A stretch of DNA of 64,000 bases from DASYQD01 sp963846495. Lineage in GTDB: Bacteria; Acidobacteriota; Thermoanaerobaculia; Multivoradales; JAIOJS01. The notes under the pieces were generated by a model that did no database searches, was not told the DNA's origin, and worked only from the letters and a program-made list of their open reading frames with translations. Made by a program: the position numbers and the translations under genes. Every line of letters begins with the position of its first letter. Position 1 is the stretch's first letter. Location: NCBI GenBank assembly GCA_963846495.1, contig CAWJWP010000012.1, positions 62,001-126,000 of the forward strand, given 5' to 3'. Below are positions 17,880 to 26,998 of this stretch, one piece after another.

Positions 17880-18974
17880 GTGAGACTTGGCCTGTCGATG
17901 GACGTCCTCGCGGCCGATCGGGGCGACAGCCTCTGGATCGAATGCCGCCGGCGACAGGGACGGCCGTGGCGGCTGTTGGTCGATGGCGGGATGCCCGCCA
18001 CGTGGCCGCTGCTTCGCGAGCGCATCAGCCAGCTCCCGCCCGCCGATCGCGTCTTCGATCTCGCCATCGTCTCGCACATCGATTCCGATCACATCGGGGG
18101 GATGCTGCCGCTGCTGTCCACGTCCGACCTTGGCGTGACGTTCCACGACGTCTGGTTCAACGGCCTGCCGCAGCTTCCCGACCCGGCGACCGTGCGCCCG
18201 CGTAGCGTCGCCGAAGGCGAAAGCCTCGTGCAGGTGCTGAGCGGTCTGCCGGGTTCGACGCCCCCGCCGTGGAACGAGGCGTTTGGACGGTCCGCGGTGA
18301 TGACCAGCGGCGATGGGGCATTTCATGAAGTCTCGTATCGCGATGGCCCGACGCTGACGCTGCTGTCACCAACCCCCAAGCGCCTGGTGGCGTTGCGCAA
18401 GACGTGGGAGACCGAAATCGATCGCCTCAAACGCGGCGAGCCGAGCGAGCCACCGGTGGACGCGGGCCCAGCGGAGCGGCTCGGCGACCTCCGGACGAAG
18501 GCGGAGACGGCGACCAACCCTGATCGGTCGGTGGCGAACGGCAGCAGCATTGCGGTGCTGCTCGAGTACGCCGGCCGGAGTTGCCTGCTGGCAGCCGACG
18601 CCTTCACGACCGTGCTCGGCGCGGCGCTGACCTCCCTCGCCAACGCCCGCGAGGGCCGTCCCATCGACATCGACGTCTTCAAGCTGTCACACCACGGCAG
18701 CAAGGGGAACGTGACCTCCAAGCTGCTCGCCCTCGTGCCCGCGCGCCACTACGTGATCTCGTCGAATGGCGATCGCTTTCACCATCCGGACGACGTCGCC
18801 GTGGCCCGTGTCGCGACCGCCGGTGATTGGGAGCGCACGTTGTGGTTCAACTATCGGACCGATATGAATCTGCGATGGGCAGAAGAGAACCTCCGTCGCG
18901 AATACGGGTTCACGACCGAGCTCCCGACAGCCGGGGGGAGCGCGGGAGTGCGCATCGACCTCGACGGAGACTAG
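17880..18974 (+). CDS. ComEC/Rec2-type MBL-fold protein of an MBL-CHAT pair
   Basis: 364 residues from GTG at 17880, chosen because AAGAGG lies seven bases upstream; frames further upstream are not protein-like. The metal motif SHIDSDHIGGM (residues 65-75), NGSSIAVLLEYAGRSCLLAAD and the second metal motif KLSHHGSKGN (about 268-277) match the MBL domain of the competence protein ComEC, a predicted nuclease or phosphodiesterase. No membrane helices or signal peptide are present, so it is cytosolic. The middle section (about 100-210) carries a low-conservation insertion. The CHAT protease gene follows after 56 bases, in the same direction. Base composition is visibly less GC-extreme than in flanking genes, suggesting acquisition. 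Its role with the CHAT protein is inferred, not shown. Confidence 0.85.
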   Translation: MRLGLSMDVLAADRGDSLWIECRRRQGRPWRLLVDGGMPATWPLLRERISQLPPADRVFDLAIVSHIDSDHIGGMLPLLSTSDLGVTFHDVWFNGLPQLPDPATVRPRSVAEGESLVQVLSGLPGSTPPPWNEAFGRSAVMTSGDGAFHEVSYRDGPTLTLLSPTPKRLVALRKTWETEIDRLKRGEPSEPPVDAGPAERLGDLRTKAETATNPDRSVANGSSIAVLLEYAGRSCLLAADAFTTVLGAALTSLANAREGRPIDIDVFKLSHHGSKGNVTSKLLALVPARHYVISSNGDRFHHPDDVAVARVATAGDWERTLWFNYRTDMNLRWAEENLRREYGFTTELPTAGGSAGVRIDLDGD

Positions 18975-19030
18975 ACGTCTCGAGGGCAAGGCATGCTCTC
19001 TGCGCGGTTTGAGGTGGAGCCTCGGTAGCC

Positions 19031-22000
19031 ATGGTCTCCCGACCTGCAGCCGGGCTGCTCGAGTCGCTCGTCAGAGAAGAATGGCGTGGGCGGCCGGGGC
19101 CCGCGCGCGCTGCGGCCTTGGAGTCTGCGGAGCAGGATCCACGACACCGCGTGTACCACCTGCTGGACGCGTCGTATGCCAGCCTCGTTGCTGGCGAGCC
19201 GCGGCTCGCCATGCGGACGCTCGACGAAGTGGAGCGTGCCGGCGTCGACCCGAGCGCGCGCCGGCGTGTCCTGGCGTGCCGCGCCTGGGCACAGCAACTC
19301 GACGACAACTGGTATCCCGGGAACGCCGGCGCCGAGTTGGCTCCGGAGGCTCTCGACAGGCTCAAGACAACCGTCGCCGTTTCCATTGGCGATTCTGAAA
19401 CCAGGCTCGTGGAAGCGTGTGTGGCGCACGGCCCTGTACCGCTCTTGGCAACCCGAGACTTGCTGGAGCGGTTCGTGCGCGAGGCCCCGCAGGCGGCGCA
19501 GCAAATGCTTCACCATGCGTTGCAGCAGCTCGATCGTTTCAAGGAAGTCGTCAACGCGTCTGGGCCTGTCACCAAAGCTCTGTGGGCCATGACGGCTGCG
19601 GCCGACCTCGCTTTCAGAGTCGGTTTCGCGGATGAGGCCGTGGGGGAACTGGCCTCGGTGCGCCAGGTGTACCAGGAACTGCAGGACCGGATCGGGGAGG
19701 CAGGCACTTACATGTTGGAGGGCGATTGGTGGGCCACCCCAGGGTCTTCGCCGGAAGCCCTGGGCTTCGACCTGCCGCCGATGAAGGCGTCCCCGCACGC
19801 GGATCGGCGCAGCGTCGAGCGCGCCGAGATCGCCTACCGGCACGCCGGCACGCTGCTGCAAGGAGTGGAAGCGGCCCGTGCCGTTGCGGCGCTCGCGCTT
19901 CGGCAGGGCTACCTGGCCTGGCGCGCGCAGCAGTTCGAGCACCAGGTCTCCTGGCTCGATGCCGCCCACCGATCGTTTACCGACGCCGGAGATGCAGCCG
20001 GCTGCCATCTCGTCGTCGTCCACCGTCTGTTGGCCGACCTGGCACGCGAGGATTTCAATGCGGCCAGGCGCGCCGCGCCCACCGAATGGGGAGCGGCGCC
20101 GCATGGGCCGATCGGCCGGATTGTCGAGTGGGCGCGCGATCGTGGCAGCGTGAGCTTCTGTGTCGGGCTCGGCCGGCTGCTGCAGCGCGCCGCCGAAGCC
20201 TGGATTGCGGCGGACCAACTGGAAAGCGCGGAGCACGCGCTCCTGCTGGCGCTGCCGTTGCTGCCGCAAACCAACGTTGTCCCCGCGTGGGCGGTCCTGC
20301 AGACGCTGAGCCAGGTGGACCTGCGTCGCAACATCCGCGTGCGAGCGCTCGTGCGGTGCCTGGGGGCCTTGACGAGGATCCCCGACGTGCACGACATGCA
20401 CGACGTGCACGACCCGATGCAATGGCTGCAGCAACTGGAGATGACGACGTCATTGGTCGCCATCCCCACCGGGATGGCGCCGTCGGCGACGTCCACGGCG
20501 ATTCGCGCGTTGGAGCGTGGCGCCGAACGTCTGACGAGAGTGCTGCAGGCGGCGCGCGTGGACGGCGACAGCGGAGCGGCGGGGTCGCGTGAAATCGCCG
20601 CCCGACTGGACGAGGTGTCGCGCGGTCGCGAGCAGCTCACGCTCGAAGACATCGCCGAACAGTCCAAGACATCGACGGTGCAACAGACGCTCGTGGAGAT
20701 CGGCGTGCAGGCCGGTCGCGAGCAGCTTGCCGTTTGCGAAGCGCTGATCGCCCTGAACCGAGCGCGGCGCGAGGAGCGCAGTGGCTGGGAGGCACAGGCC
20801 GAGCAGTGGTACCAGGAGGCGCTGCGGCGGGCGCCAGCCACAGCCGACCAGACCGCGCCGTGGCTGACGGTGCTCGTGCTGGCGATGTGGGGCAAGCGGG
20901 ACGAAGCCGCCGCGCGGTTCGAGCAGATTCAGGCAGCCCGCTCGCTCGACATGAACCTGCTGGCGCCGCTGGCGCTTCGCGTCGGCGCCTACGAGACAGC
21001 ACATCGCCTGTTCGAGCAGATGGATCGAGATGCCGCACCCGGCGTGAAGATCGGATGGTCCGAGCTCTCCGATCGCGCCGAGGCCGCGCTCGGGTCGGGC
21101 GATCCCCGCCGGGCGTTTGACCTGGGCCAACAGGGCATCGCGCAGCTCGAGGCCGCGGTCGCGCGCTTGTCCCGGGATTCCGACCGCATCGCGTCCGCAG
21201 ACGAAGTCAGCGCCGCCAGTTTGTACCAGTTGACGGCGCGAGCCTGTCTCGCGATAGCCAGCGCGGCGGCGCAGGAGCAGAATCACGGCGAGCGCAGCGT
21301 GTGGCTGGCCCGCTCGTTCGAGGTGGGAGAGCAGGCACGCTCGCTGACGTGGCGCATTCTCATGCAGGAGCTGACCGGCTCCGGCGCCGGCGCGGAGTCA
21401 CAGTCCAGGCGCCTGCACGCCGCGGCCACCGAGCGAGCCACGGCATACGACCGCCTCCTGGCCGCTCACGAGCGGGACCGCCTGGACGAGATCCGGAGCT
21501 GTGAAACGGATCTGGCGGCCGTCGAGGCCGTGCTGGCGGATCTCGAAGACGACATGGCGCAGCGCTTCGGCCCGGACACGGCGCGCGTCCCGCTCGCCCC
21601 GTTGACAGCGAAGGAAGCACAGCGGCTGCTGCCTCCGGACGCGTGCCTCCTCGCGTACCACATGGTGGGGCGAGACCTCGTGCGATGGGCGGTCACGGCG
21701 GACGCGATCGAGGCATCACACGAGCGATTCCCGCGGCACATCGTCGAAGGCCAGGTGAACAGGCTGCTAGGCGCCTGCTTGACGGGCGATCCTGGATCTG
21801 AAGCCACTGCGCTCGCGCGCGTCCTACTCGACCCCTTCGACCGGTTCCTCTCCGCGCACACCCGCCTCATCGTCGTTCCGTTTGGGCCGCTCAACGCGCT
21901 ACCGTTTCACGCTCTCCCATTCCGCGGGCAGCCCCTGGGCGCGACGCATGTCCTGTCGTACCTTCCGGCCGCGTCGATGCTGAGCCGCGCGGCGCTCGAC

Positions 22001-22774
22001 GACACCATGAGCGGGGATGGCGCCGTGGTCGTAGGCGATCCCGCCTTTGATGCGCAGTCCAATCCTGGCCTGCGCCGTTTGCCAGGCGCGTCGTTGGAGG
22101 CCACGGTGGTGGGGCGGCTTCAAAACGCGCGTGATGTTCTGGTCAACGAAGAGGCCACGGAAGAGCGGCTTCGGCCCGCGCTGCGCGGCCGCGCCGTCAT
22201 CCACCTGGCGGCGCATGGCCACCTCGACGAGATCGCGCCGAACACGTCGGCCATCGTGCTCGCGGGCACTGACCGGTTGACGGTGGCGGATCTCATCGGA
22301 CTGCGAGTGGATGCGGGTTTGGCCGTCCTCAGCGCCTGCGACACAGGTCGAGGCTCAGCCAGCTTGGGTGGCGATGTGGTCGGCCTCGTCCGGGGGCTCG
22401 TCGCGGCCGGCGTGCGGCGCTGCGTGGTTTCGCTGTGGCCGGTGGACGATTGCGTGGCGTGCGTCACGATGGTGGCGTTTCACGAGATGCTGGTGAAGGG
22501 GGCGCCGCCGGCGTGGGCGCTGGCGGCGGCGCAACGTGCAGTCCGCGCGATGACCGCAGCCCAGCTCGCCGCCCGCTATCGCGAGCTCGGTGGGGAAGTC
22601 CGGCCCGGCGCCCGCTCGGTCCGCCGCGGGTCTGACAACGAAGCCGGCCAGAGACCTGCCATCCCGTTGGACCCCGAGTTCATCGACGCCGACGACCCGG
22701 CGGAGGAGAGCGCCGATGTGCTCGAAGGGCACCTCGCGTGTGCATGGGCACCGTTTGTCCTCGTCGGGTACTGA
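19031..22774 (+). CDS. Alpha-solenoid (TPR-like) CHAT domain protease
   Basis: 1247 residues. Residues 1-850 are almost entirely helical with TPR-like pairs (LESAEQDPRHRVYHLLDAS, ALEALIALNRARREERS-type helices), ending in a coiled segment around RSCETDLAAVEAVLADLEDD. Residues about 920-1245 form a CHAT caspase-like protease: IVVPFGPLNALPFHALPF, GDPAFD, RLPGASLEATVVGRL, the catalytic His1062 in HLAAHGHLD and Cys1103 in LSACDTGRG, then GLVRGLVAAGVRRCVVSLWPV and the closing WAPFVLVGY. Both catalytic residues are intact. CHAT proteins are often triggered by a sensor partner and cleave a specific target. Here the upstream MBL gene is the only apparent partner. No CRISPR genes are nearby. ATG at 19031. 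Confidence 0.9.
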   Translation: MVSRPAAGLLESLVREEWRGRPGPARAAALESAEQDPRHRVYHLLDASYASLVAGEPRLAMRTLDEVERAGVDPSARRRVLACRAWAQQLDDNWYPGNAGAELAPEALDRLKTTVAVSIGDSETRLVEACVAHGPVPLLATRDLLERFVREAPQAAQQMLHHALQQLDRFKEVVNASGPVTKALWAMTAAADLAFRVGFADEAVGELASVRQVYQELQDRIGEAGTYMLEGDWWATPGSSPEALGFDLPPMKASPHADRRSVERAEIAYRHAGTLLQGVEAARAVAALALRQGYLAWRAQQFEHQVSWLDAAHRSFTDAGDAAGCHLVVVHRLLADLAREDFNAARRAAPTEWGAAPHGPIGRIVEWARDRGSVSFCVGLGRLLQRAAEAWIAADQLESAEHALLLALPLLPQTNVVPAWAVLQTLSQVDLRRNIRVRALVRCLGALTRIPDVHDMHDVHDPMQWLQQLEMTTSLVAIPTGMAPSATSTAIRALERGAERLTRVLQAARVDGDSGAAGSREIAARLDEVSRGREQLTLEDIAEQSKTSTVQQTLVEIGVQAGREQLAVCEALIALNRARREERSGWEAQAEQWYQEALRRAPATADQTAPWLTVLVLAMWGKRDEAAARFEQIQAARSLDMNLLAPLALRVGAYETAHRLFEQMDRDAAPGVKIGWSELSDRAEAALGSGDPRRAFDLGQQGIAQLEAAVARLSRDSDRIASADEVSAASLYQLTARACLAIASAAAQEQNHGERSVWLARSFEVGEQARSLTWRILMQELTGSGAGAESQSRRLHAAATERATAYDRLLAAHERDRLDEIRSCETDLAAVEAVLADLEDDMAQRFGPDTARVPLAPLTAKEAQRLLPPDACLLAYHMVGRDLVRWAVTADAIEASHERFPRHIVEGQVNRLLGACLTGDPGSEATALARVLLDPFDRFLSAHTRLIVVPFGPLNALPFHALPFRGQPLGATHVLSYLPAASMLSRAALDDTMSGDGAVVVGDPAFDAQSNPGLRRLPGASLEATVVGRLQNARDVLVNEEATEERLRPALRGRAVIHLAAHGHLDEIAPNTSAIVLAGTDRLTVADLIGLRVDAGLAVLSACDTGRGSASLGGDVVGLVRGLVAAGVRRCVVSLWPVDDCVACVTMVAFHEMLVKGAPPAWALAAAQRAVRAMTAAQLAARYRELGGEVRPGARSVRRGSDNEAGQRPAIPLDPEFIDADDPAEESADVLEGHLACAWAPFVLVGY

Positions 22775-22838
22775 CGTTCGCCGCAGTCACGTGGGCCGCC
22801 GAATAAGGAGACACGTCCTGGGCCGCTAAGCTGCGTCC

Positions 22839-23742
22839 GTGGCTGCCACCGCCGTCTCGCCGTTTCGCCGCGCGCTCGATCGCTGGCTCGACGAGCTCGC
22901 GAGCGAGCGCGGGCTGGCCGCGAACTCCCTCGCCGCCTACCGGCGCGACTTGCTCCGGCTCGAGGGCGATCTGCGGGCGCAGCAGGTCGAGCCGCTCGAG
23001 GCTGATTCGAAGGCGCTCGCTGGGCACCAACGGCGGCTGCTGCGCGCCGGTCTCGCGCCGCGCACGCTGCGGCGCGCGCTGGCTGCGCTGCGTGGCTTCT
23101 ATGGGCACCTCGTCGCTTCGGGCGAGCGGACCGATAACCCCGCCGAGCACCTGCTCGGGCCCACGGCAGTTGCAGCAGCTGCCGAAAGTGCTCACCGAGG
23201 AGCAGGTGGCGGCGCTGCTCGCGGCGCCCGACGTCTCGCAGCCGCTCGGTCTGCGCGACAAGGCGATGCTCGAGCTGCTGTACGCCAGCGGGCTGCGCGT
23301 CTCCGAGCTCGTCGGCTTGACGCTCGGGCAGCTGCGGCTCGACGAAGGGTTCCTCGTCGCTTTCGGCAAGGGGAGCAAGGAGCGCATCGTGCCGGTGGGG
23401 GAGCAGGCGGAGAGCTGGCTGCGGCGTTATCTCACCGAAGTTCGCGGCGGGCTCCTGCGCGGGCGTCACGGCGAGGTGTTCCTCAACCACCGCGGCGCGC
23501 CGCTCACGCGGCAGGGGTTCTGGAAGATCCTCGAGGCGTACGGCCGCCGCGCCGGCATGAAGGCGCTCTCGCCGCACGTGCTGCGCCACAGCTTCGCCAC
23601 TCATCTGCTCGAGCACGGCGCCGACCTGCGAGCGGTGCAGATGATGCTCGGGCACGCCGACATCTCGACGACGCAGATCTACACCCACATCCACCAGCAG
23701 CGGCTGCGCTCGCTCTACGACCGTTTCCATCCGCGCGCCTGA
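22839..23742 (+). CDS. xerD: Tyrosine recombinase XerD, one frameshift
   Basis: About 300 residues once a frameshift is repaired, the usual XerC/XerD size. Frame 1 (22839 to about 23158) holds the SAM-like core-binding domain (FRRALDRWLDELASERGLAANSL-type opening, DNPAEHLL); frame 2 holds the catalytic domain starting LPKVLTEEQV. All catalytic residues are present: Arg in YASGLRVSELV, Lys in GKGSKERIVPV, HxxR in SPHVLRHSFATH, His in LGHADISTT and Tyr in TQIYTHIH. The shift is one extra base in the G-run at 23157-23159. It likely resolves chromosome dimers at dif with XerC. It follows the CHAT gene but is a housekeeping Xer, not an obvious phage integrase. Confidence 0.88.
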
Positions 23743-23760
23743 CGCGCAGCAGTGCGTCGG

Positions 23761-23803
23761 GGTGCGCTCTGCGCACCGATCCGGATGGTGCGCAGAGCGC
23801 ACC
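23761..23803. repeat. 17-base perfect palindrome (REP-like)
   Basis: GGTGCGCTCTGCGCACC at 23761-23777 is followed after a nine-base spacer by its exact reverse complement at 23787-23803. It lies 18 bases after xerD and just before the sulfatase-like gene. There is no T-run on either strand, so it is more REP-like than a Rho-independent terminator, though it could stabilise the xerD mRNA end. Confidence 0.75.
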
Positions 23804-23826
23804 CTACGGCGGAGTACCATGCGCCG

Positions 23827-25582
23827 ATGTCCCCGGCGGTGAAGCGCGTTTTGTCGACGTCGCGAACGACGATGTCGCAGCCACCGCAACGCGTGCGCGG
23901 GGCACTGGTCGCTCTCGCCTTCGCAGTGTTCGCGTGCGGCGGCGATCGCAACCCCGGCGAGGTGACCGCCGCAGTCTCTCGCCTCGACCGCCGGCGCACC
24001 CACCCGCGGCTACGTCGTCATCTCCATCGACACCCTGCGCGCCGATCACCTCGGGTGCTACGGCTATCCGCGGCCGACGAGCCCGTTCATCGACGAGCTG
24101 GCGCGCCGCGGCACGCTCTTCGAGGAGGCGTACGCGCAGTACCCGAGCACGCTCGTCTCGCACATGTCGATGTTCACCGGCCTCCATCCGCGCGAGCACG
24201 GGGTGGTGACCGCGTCCTCGGTGCTGGCGCCGCAGATCGAGAGCTTCCCCGAGGTCTTCCAGCGCGCCGGCTTCCGCACCGCCGGCTTCACCGAGGGCGG
24301 CTACGTCAGCGGCCGCTACGGCTTCCGGCGCGGCTTCGACACGTTCGTCGCCCGCGACCGCGCCGGCGAGCGGCCGCTCGCACGCACCTTCGCGCGCGGC
24401 ATGGAGTTCCTCGCCGGGCTGCCGGCGGACGCGCGCTTCCTGCTCTTCCTCCACACCTATGCGGTGCACAGCCCCTACGACGCGCCGGAGCGCTATCGCG
24501 TCCCGTTCTGGCCGGGGCCGCCGCCGGCCGGCGGCATCGACGGCACGCCGCACGCGCTCAACTCCGCGAACGCCATCGAGCAGGAGCTGTCGCCGCAAGC
24601 AGTCGAGTACGTGAGCGCCCTCTACGACGCCGGCATTCGCGAGACCGACGAGACGCTGCGCCGCTTCTTCGCCGAGCTCGCGCGGCTCGGACTCGCCGGC
24701 GACACCACCGTCGTCGTCACCTCCGATCATGGCGAGGAGCTGCGCGACCACGGCCGCTTCCACCACACGCAGCTCTACCGCGAGGTGCTGCGCGTGCCGC
24801 TCATCGTCGTCCATCCGCAACGCTCCGGCGGCGTGCGCCAGCGCGCGATCGTGCAGCTCGTCGACCTCGCGCCGACCATGTACGAGCTCGCGGGCTTGCG
24901 GCCGAAGGAGGCGACGAGCGGTACGAGCCGCGCGGGCCTCATCGGCAAGGAGGTGCCGGCCGAGGACGGCTCGGCGTGGGCCGACGGCGAGACGGGCGAG
25001 CGGGCGCTCTACCGCGCGCGAGGCGGCACGCTCGAGAGCTTGCTCCTCTTCGATCCGCCGTCGGACAGTTGGAACAGTCGCAGCCTCACCTTCGACGCCG
25101 TCCCCGCTTCCGCTGGCCGCGAGCTGGTTTTCGACGCCCGCTCGTTCGGCGCACCGCGCCAGCTACGCGCTCGCGGTCCATCCGCCGCCGAGCACGCGCA
25201 GAAGATCGCTACTGATTGGACGCCGGTTCGGTTCCCGCTCGCCGAAGCCGGCCGCGTGCGCCTCGAGGTCGATGGCTGCGCGGCGCCACCAGGCTCGAAG
25301 CGCCGCGACGCCCTCTGCTACGGCTTCCAGCTACGCGGCCTGCGGCCGGTGCGCCTGGAGCTCTACGACCTCGCCGCCGATCCCACGCAGCAGAACGACC
25401 TGGCCCGCACGCGCAACGACGCCACGCGCAGCCTCGCCCGCGACCTGCTCGCCTTCCGGCCGCGTCCGCGCGCCGGGCCGGTCGAGTCGCCGCTCGACGC
25501 CGAGCTCGCCGCTCAGCTCGAGGCGCTCGGCTACGCCGGGCAGGTGCGCGCCGCGAGGCCCGCCTCCGGCGGCGAGCGTTAG
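23827..25582 (+). CDS. Exported sulfatase-superfamily hydrolase, one frameshift
   Basis: The start at 23827 gives a basic N-terminus and a hydrophobic run ending LAFAVFACGGD, a probable (weak) lipobox. The frame then shifts by one extra base between about 23966 and 24001, and the enzyme continues as RGYVVISIDTLRADHLGCYGY, with metal-binding Asp. Further motifs: STLVSHMSMFTGLHPREHGV, FLLFLHTYAVHSPYDAPERY, VVVTSDHGEELRDHG, QLVDLAPTMYELAGL. About 584 residues in all. The usual C/S-x-P-x-R formylglycine motif is absent (STLVSH instead), placing it in the sulfatase/phosphatase/phosphotransferase superfamily without a clear sulfatase assignment. It is probably anchored in the envelope and faces the periplasm. 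Confidence 0.82.
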
Positions 25583-25624
25583 AATGCGGCCTTCCCCTGC
25601 GAATACCTGGAAGGGAGGCCCGCC

Positions 25625-26920
25625 ATGCTCGACCGCATCCAGGAGATCGACACCGGGGCGATCGAGGAGCTGACGCGGATCCGGCGCGAGCAGGAGGTGC
25701 TCGAGGATCGCCTCCGCCTGATGACCGAGCGGCGCGAGGGAGTGTCGGAGGTCGTCTTCGAGCGCGTGCGCGGCGACTACCGCGGGCGCCTCGACGGCCT
25801 CGACCGCCAGGCACGGCCGCTCAAGGAGAGCGCGCGCCGCGAGTACGGCAAGCTCGCCGCGCTGCGCGCCGAGCTGCAGCGCGCGCGCGACGATGCGCAG
25901 CTCGAGAAGGAGGAGGCCGAGTTCCGCAACGGCTTGGGCGAGTTCACCGCCGAGGAGTACGAGCGCCGCTCTGCCGACAGCGCCGAGCGGCTGAGCGCGG
26001 GCGACGCCGAGCTCGCCGAGGTGGAGGCGCTGCGCCAGCGTTTCCTCGGCGCCTGCCGGTCGCCGGAGGAACTGGAAGGCGACGGCGAGACGGAGGAGGC
26101 CGAAGGCGGTGGTGAGCCGGAAGAGGCTGAAGAGCCCGAGGTCACCGCGGTGTCGCCGCTTGTCGTCGCCGAGTCGGAGTCGGAGCCGAGCGCGGCCGAT
26201 GCGACCGGCATCGTCGGCGGCCCCGACCCCGCCGTCGAGGAGCTCTTCGCGAGTCCGCCGCCGCCGCCGCCCGACGCGCCGCCATCGGCGGCGCCGCTGA
26301 TCGCCGATCAGGAGGCCGTCGTGGAGGCGCCGCCGCCCCCGCCGCCTCCGGCCTACGAAGACTTCGACGTCGGCCCCACGAGCCGCCTCGAGGCCGCGAC
26401 CGAGGGCGCGACTGCCGAGGCGAGCGCCGCAAGCGCGAGCGACGGCGCGACTGGCCTCGATGCAACAGACGAAGGCAGCAAGCCCGACCTGTCCGCCACG
26501 CGCGACCGCGACGACTGGCACGAAGCGCCCACCGGTAGCTTCGAGGTGCCGCCACTGCCGCCGCCGCTCCCCGAGGACTTCAACGACGACTTCGACGAGG
26601 AGGCCTTCTCGGGCGCCACCAAGATCCTCTCGCGCCCGCGCCTCGTCGAGGTCGAGAGCGGCGCCTCGGCCCGCGAGCACGCGCTGGCGCTCGGCCGCAC
26701 CTCGATCGGCCGCGCCTCCGACAACGTCGTGCACCTGCTCGACGAGGCGGTGTCGCGCCACCACGCCGAGGTGATCCCCGGCCCGCACGGCTACCTGTTG
26801 CGCGACCTCGGCTCGGAGAACGGCATCTTCGTCAACGGCGAGCGCGCCCCCGAGCACGTGCTGCGCGAGGGCGACGTCATCCAGATCGGCGCCCGCACGC
26901 TGGTGTTCCACGGCGCCTGA
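25625..26920 (+). CDS. Coiled-coil protein with C-terminal FHA domain
   Basis: 431 residues; GGAAGGGAGG (25609-25618) supports the ATG at 25625. Residues 1-145 are a long charged coiled coil (ELTRIRREQEVLEDRLRL, LRAELQRARDDAQLEKEEAE). A low-complexity Glu/Pro/Ala region (about 150-320, with SPPPPPPDAPP and APPPPPPPPAYEDF) links to an FHA domain at 345-428: ALALGRTSIGRASDNVV, VSRHHAEVIPG, LRDLGSENGIFVNG, REGDVIQIG. FHA domains bind phosphothreonine peptides, so a role as a target or scaffold of Ser/Thr kinase signalling is likely. It is the second FHA protein in the window. Confidence 0.85.
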   Translation: MLDRIQEIDTGAIEELTRIRREQEVLEDRLRLMTERREGVSEVVFERVRGDYRGRLDGLDRQARPLKESARREYGKLAALRAELQRARDDAQLEKEEAEFRNGLGEFTAEEYERRSADSAERLSAGDAELAEVEALRQRFLGACRSPEELEGDGETEEAEGGGEPEEAEEPEVTAVSPLVVAESESEPSAADATGIVGGPDPAVEELFASPPPPPPDAPPSAAPLIADQEAVVEAPPPPPPPAYEDFDVGPTSRLEAATEGATAEASAASASDGATGLDATDEGSKPDLSATRDRDDWHEAPTGSFEVPPLPPPLPEDFNDDFDEEAFSGATKILSRPRLVEVESGASAREHALALGRTSIGRASDNVVHLLDEAVSRHHAEVIPGPHGYLLRDLGSENGIFVNGERAPEHVLREGDVIQIGARTLVFHGA

Positions 26921-26998
26921 GATGCGAGGGGCGGGCGGGAGCGCTGGGTTGCGGGGAAGGGGAGGCCGGGCCGCTCGAAGCTCGGCGCGGCGTCAGGG

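Noticed and set aside
19031..22774. A type III-E CRISPR (gRAMP/TPR-CHAT) system
   Set aside because: The CHAT protein has the TPR-CHAT look, but there is no Cas7-like effector, no reverse transcriptase and no CRISPR repeat in the window. It is listed instead as an MBL-CHAT pair.
22839..23742. A phage integrase or mobile-element recombinase next to the MBL-CHAT cassette
   Set aside because: Length, domain order and motifs fit housekeeping XerD; no attachment site or phage genes are seen.
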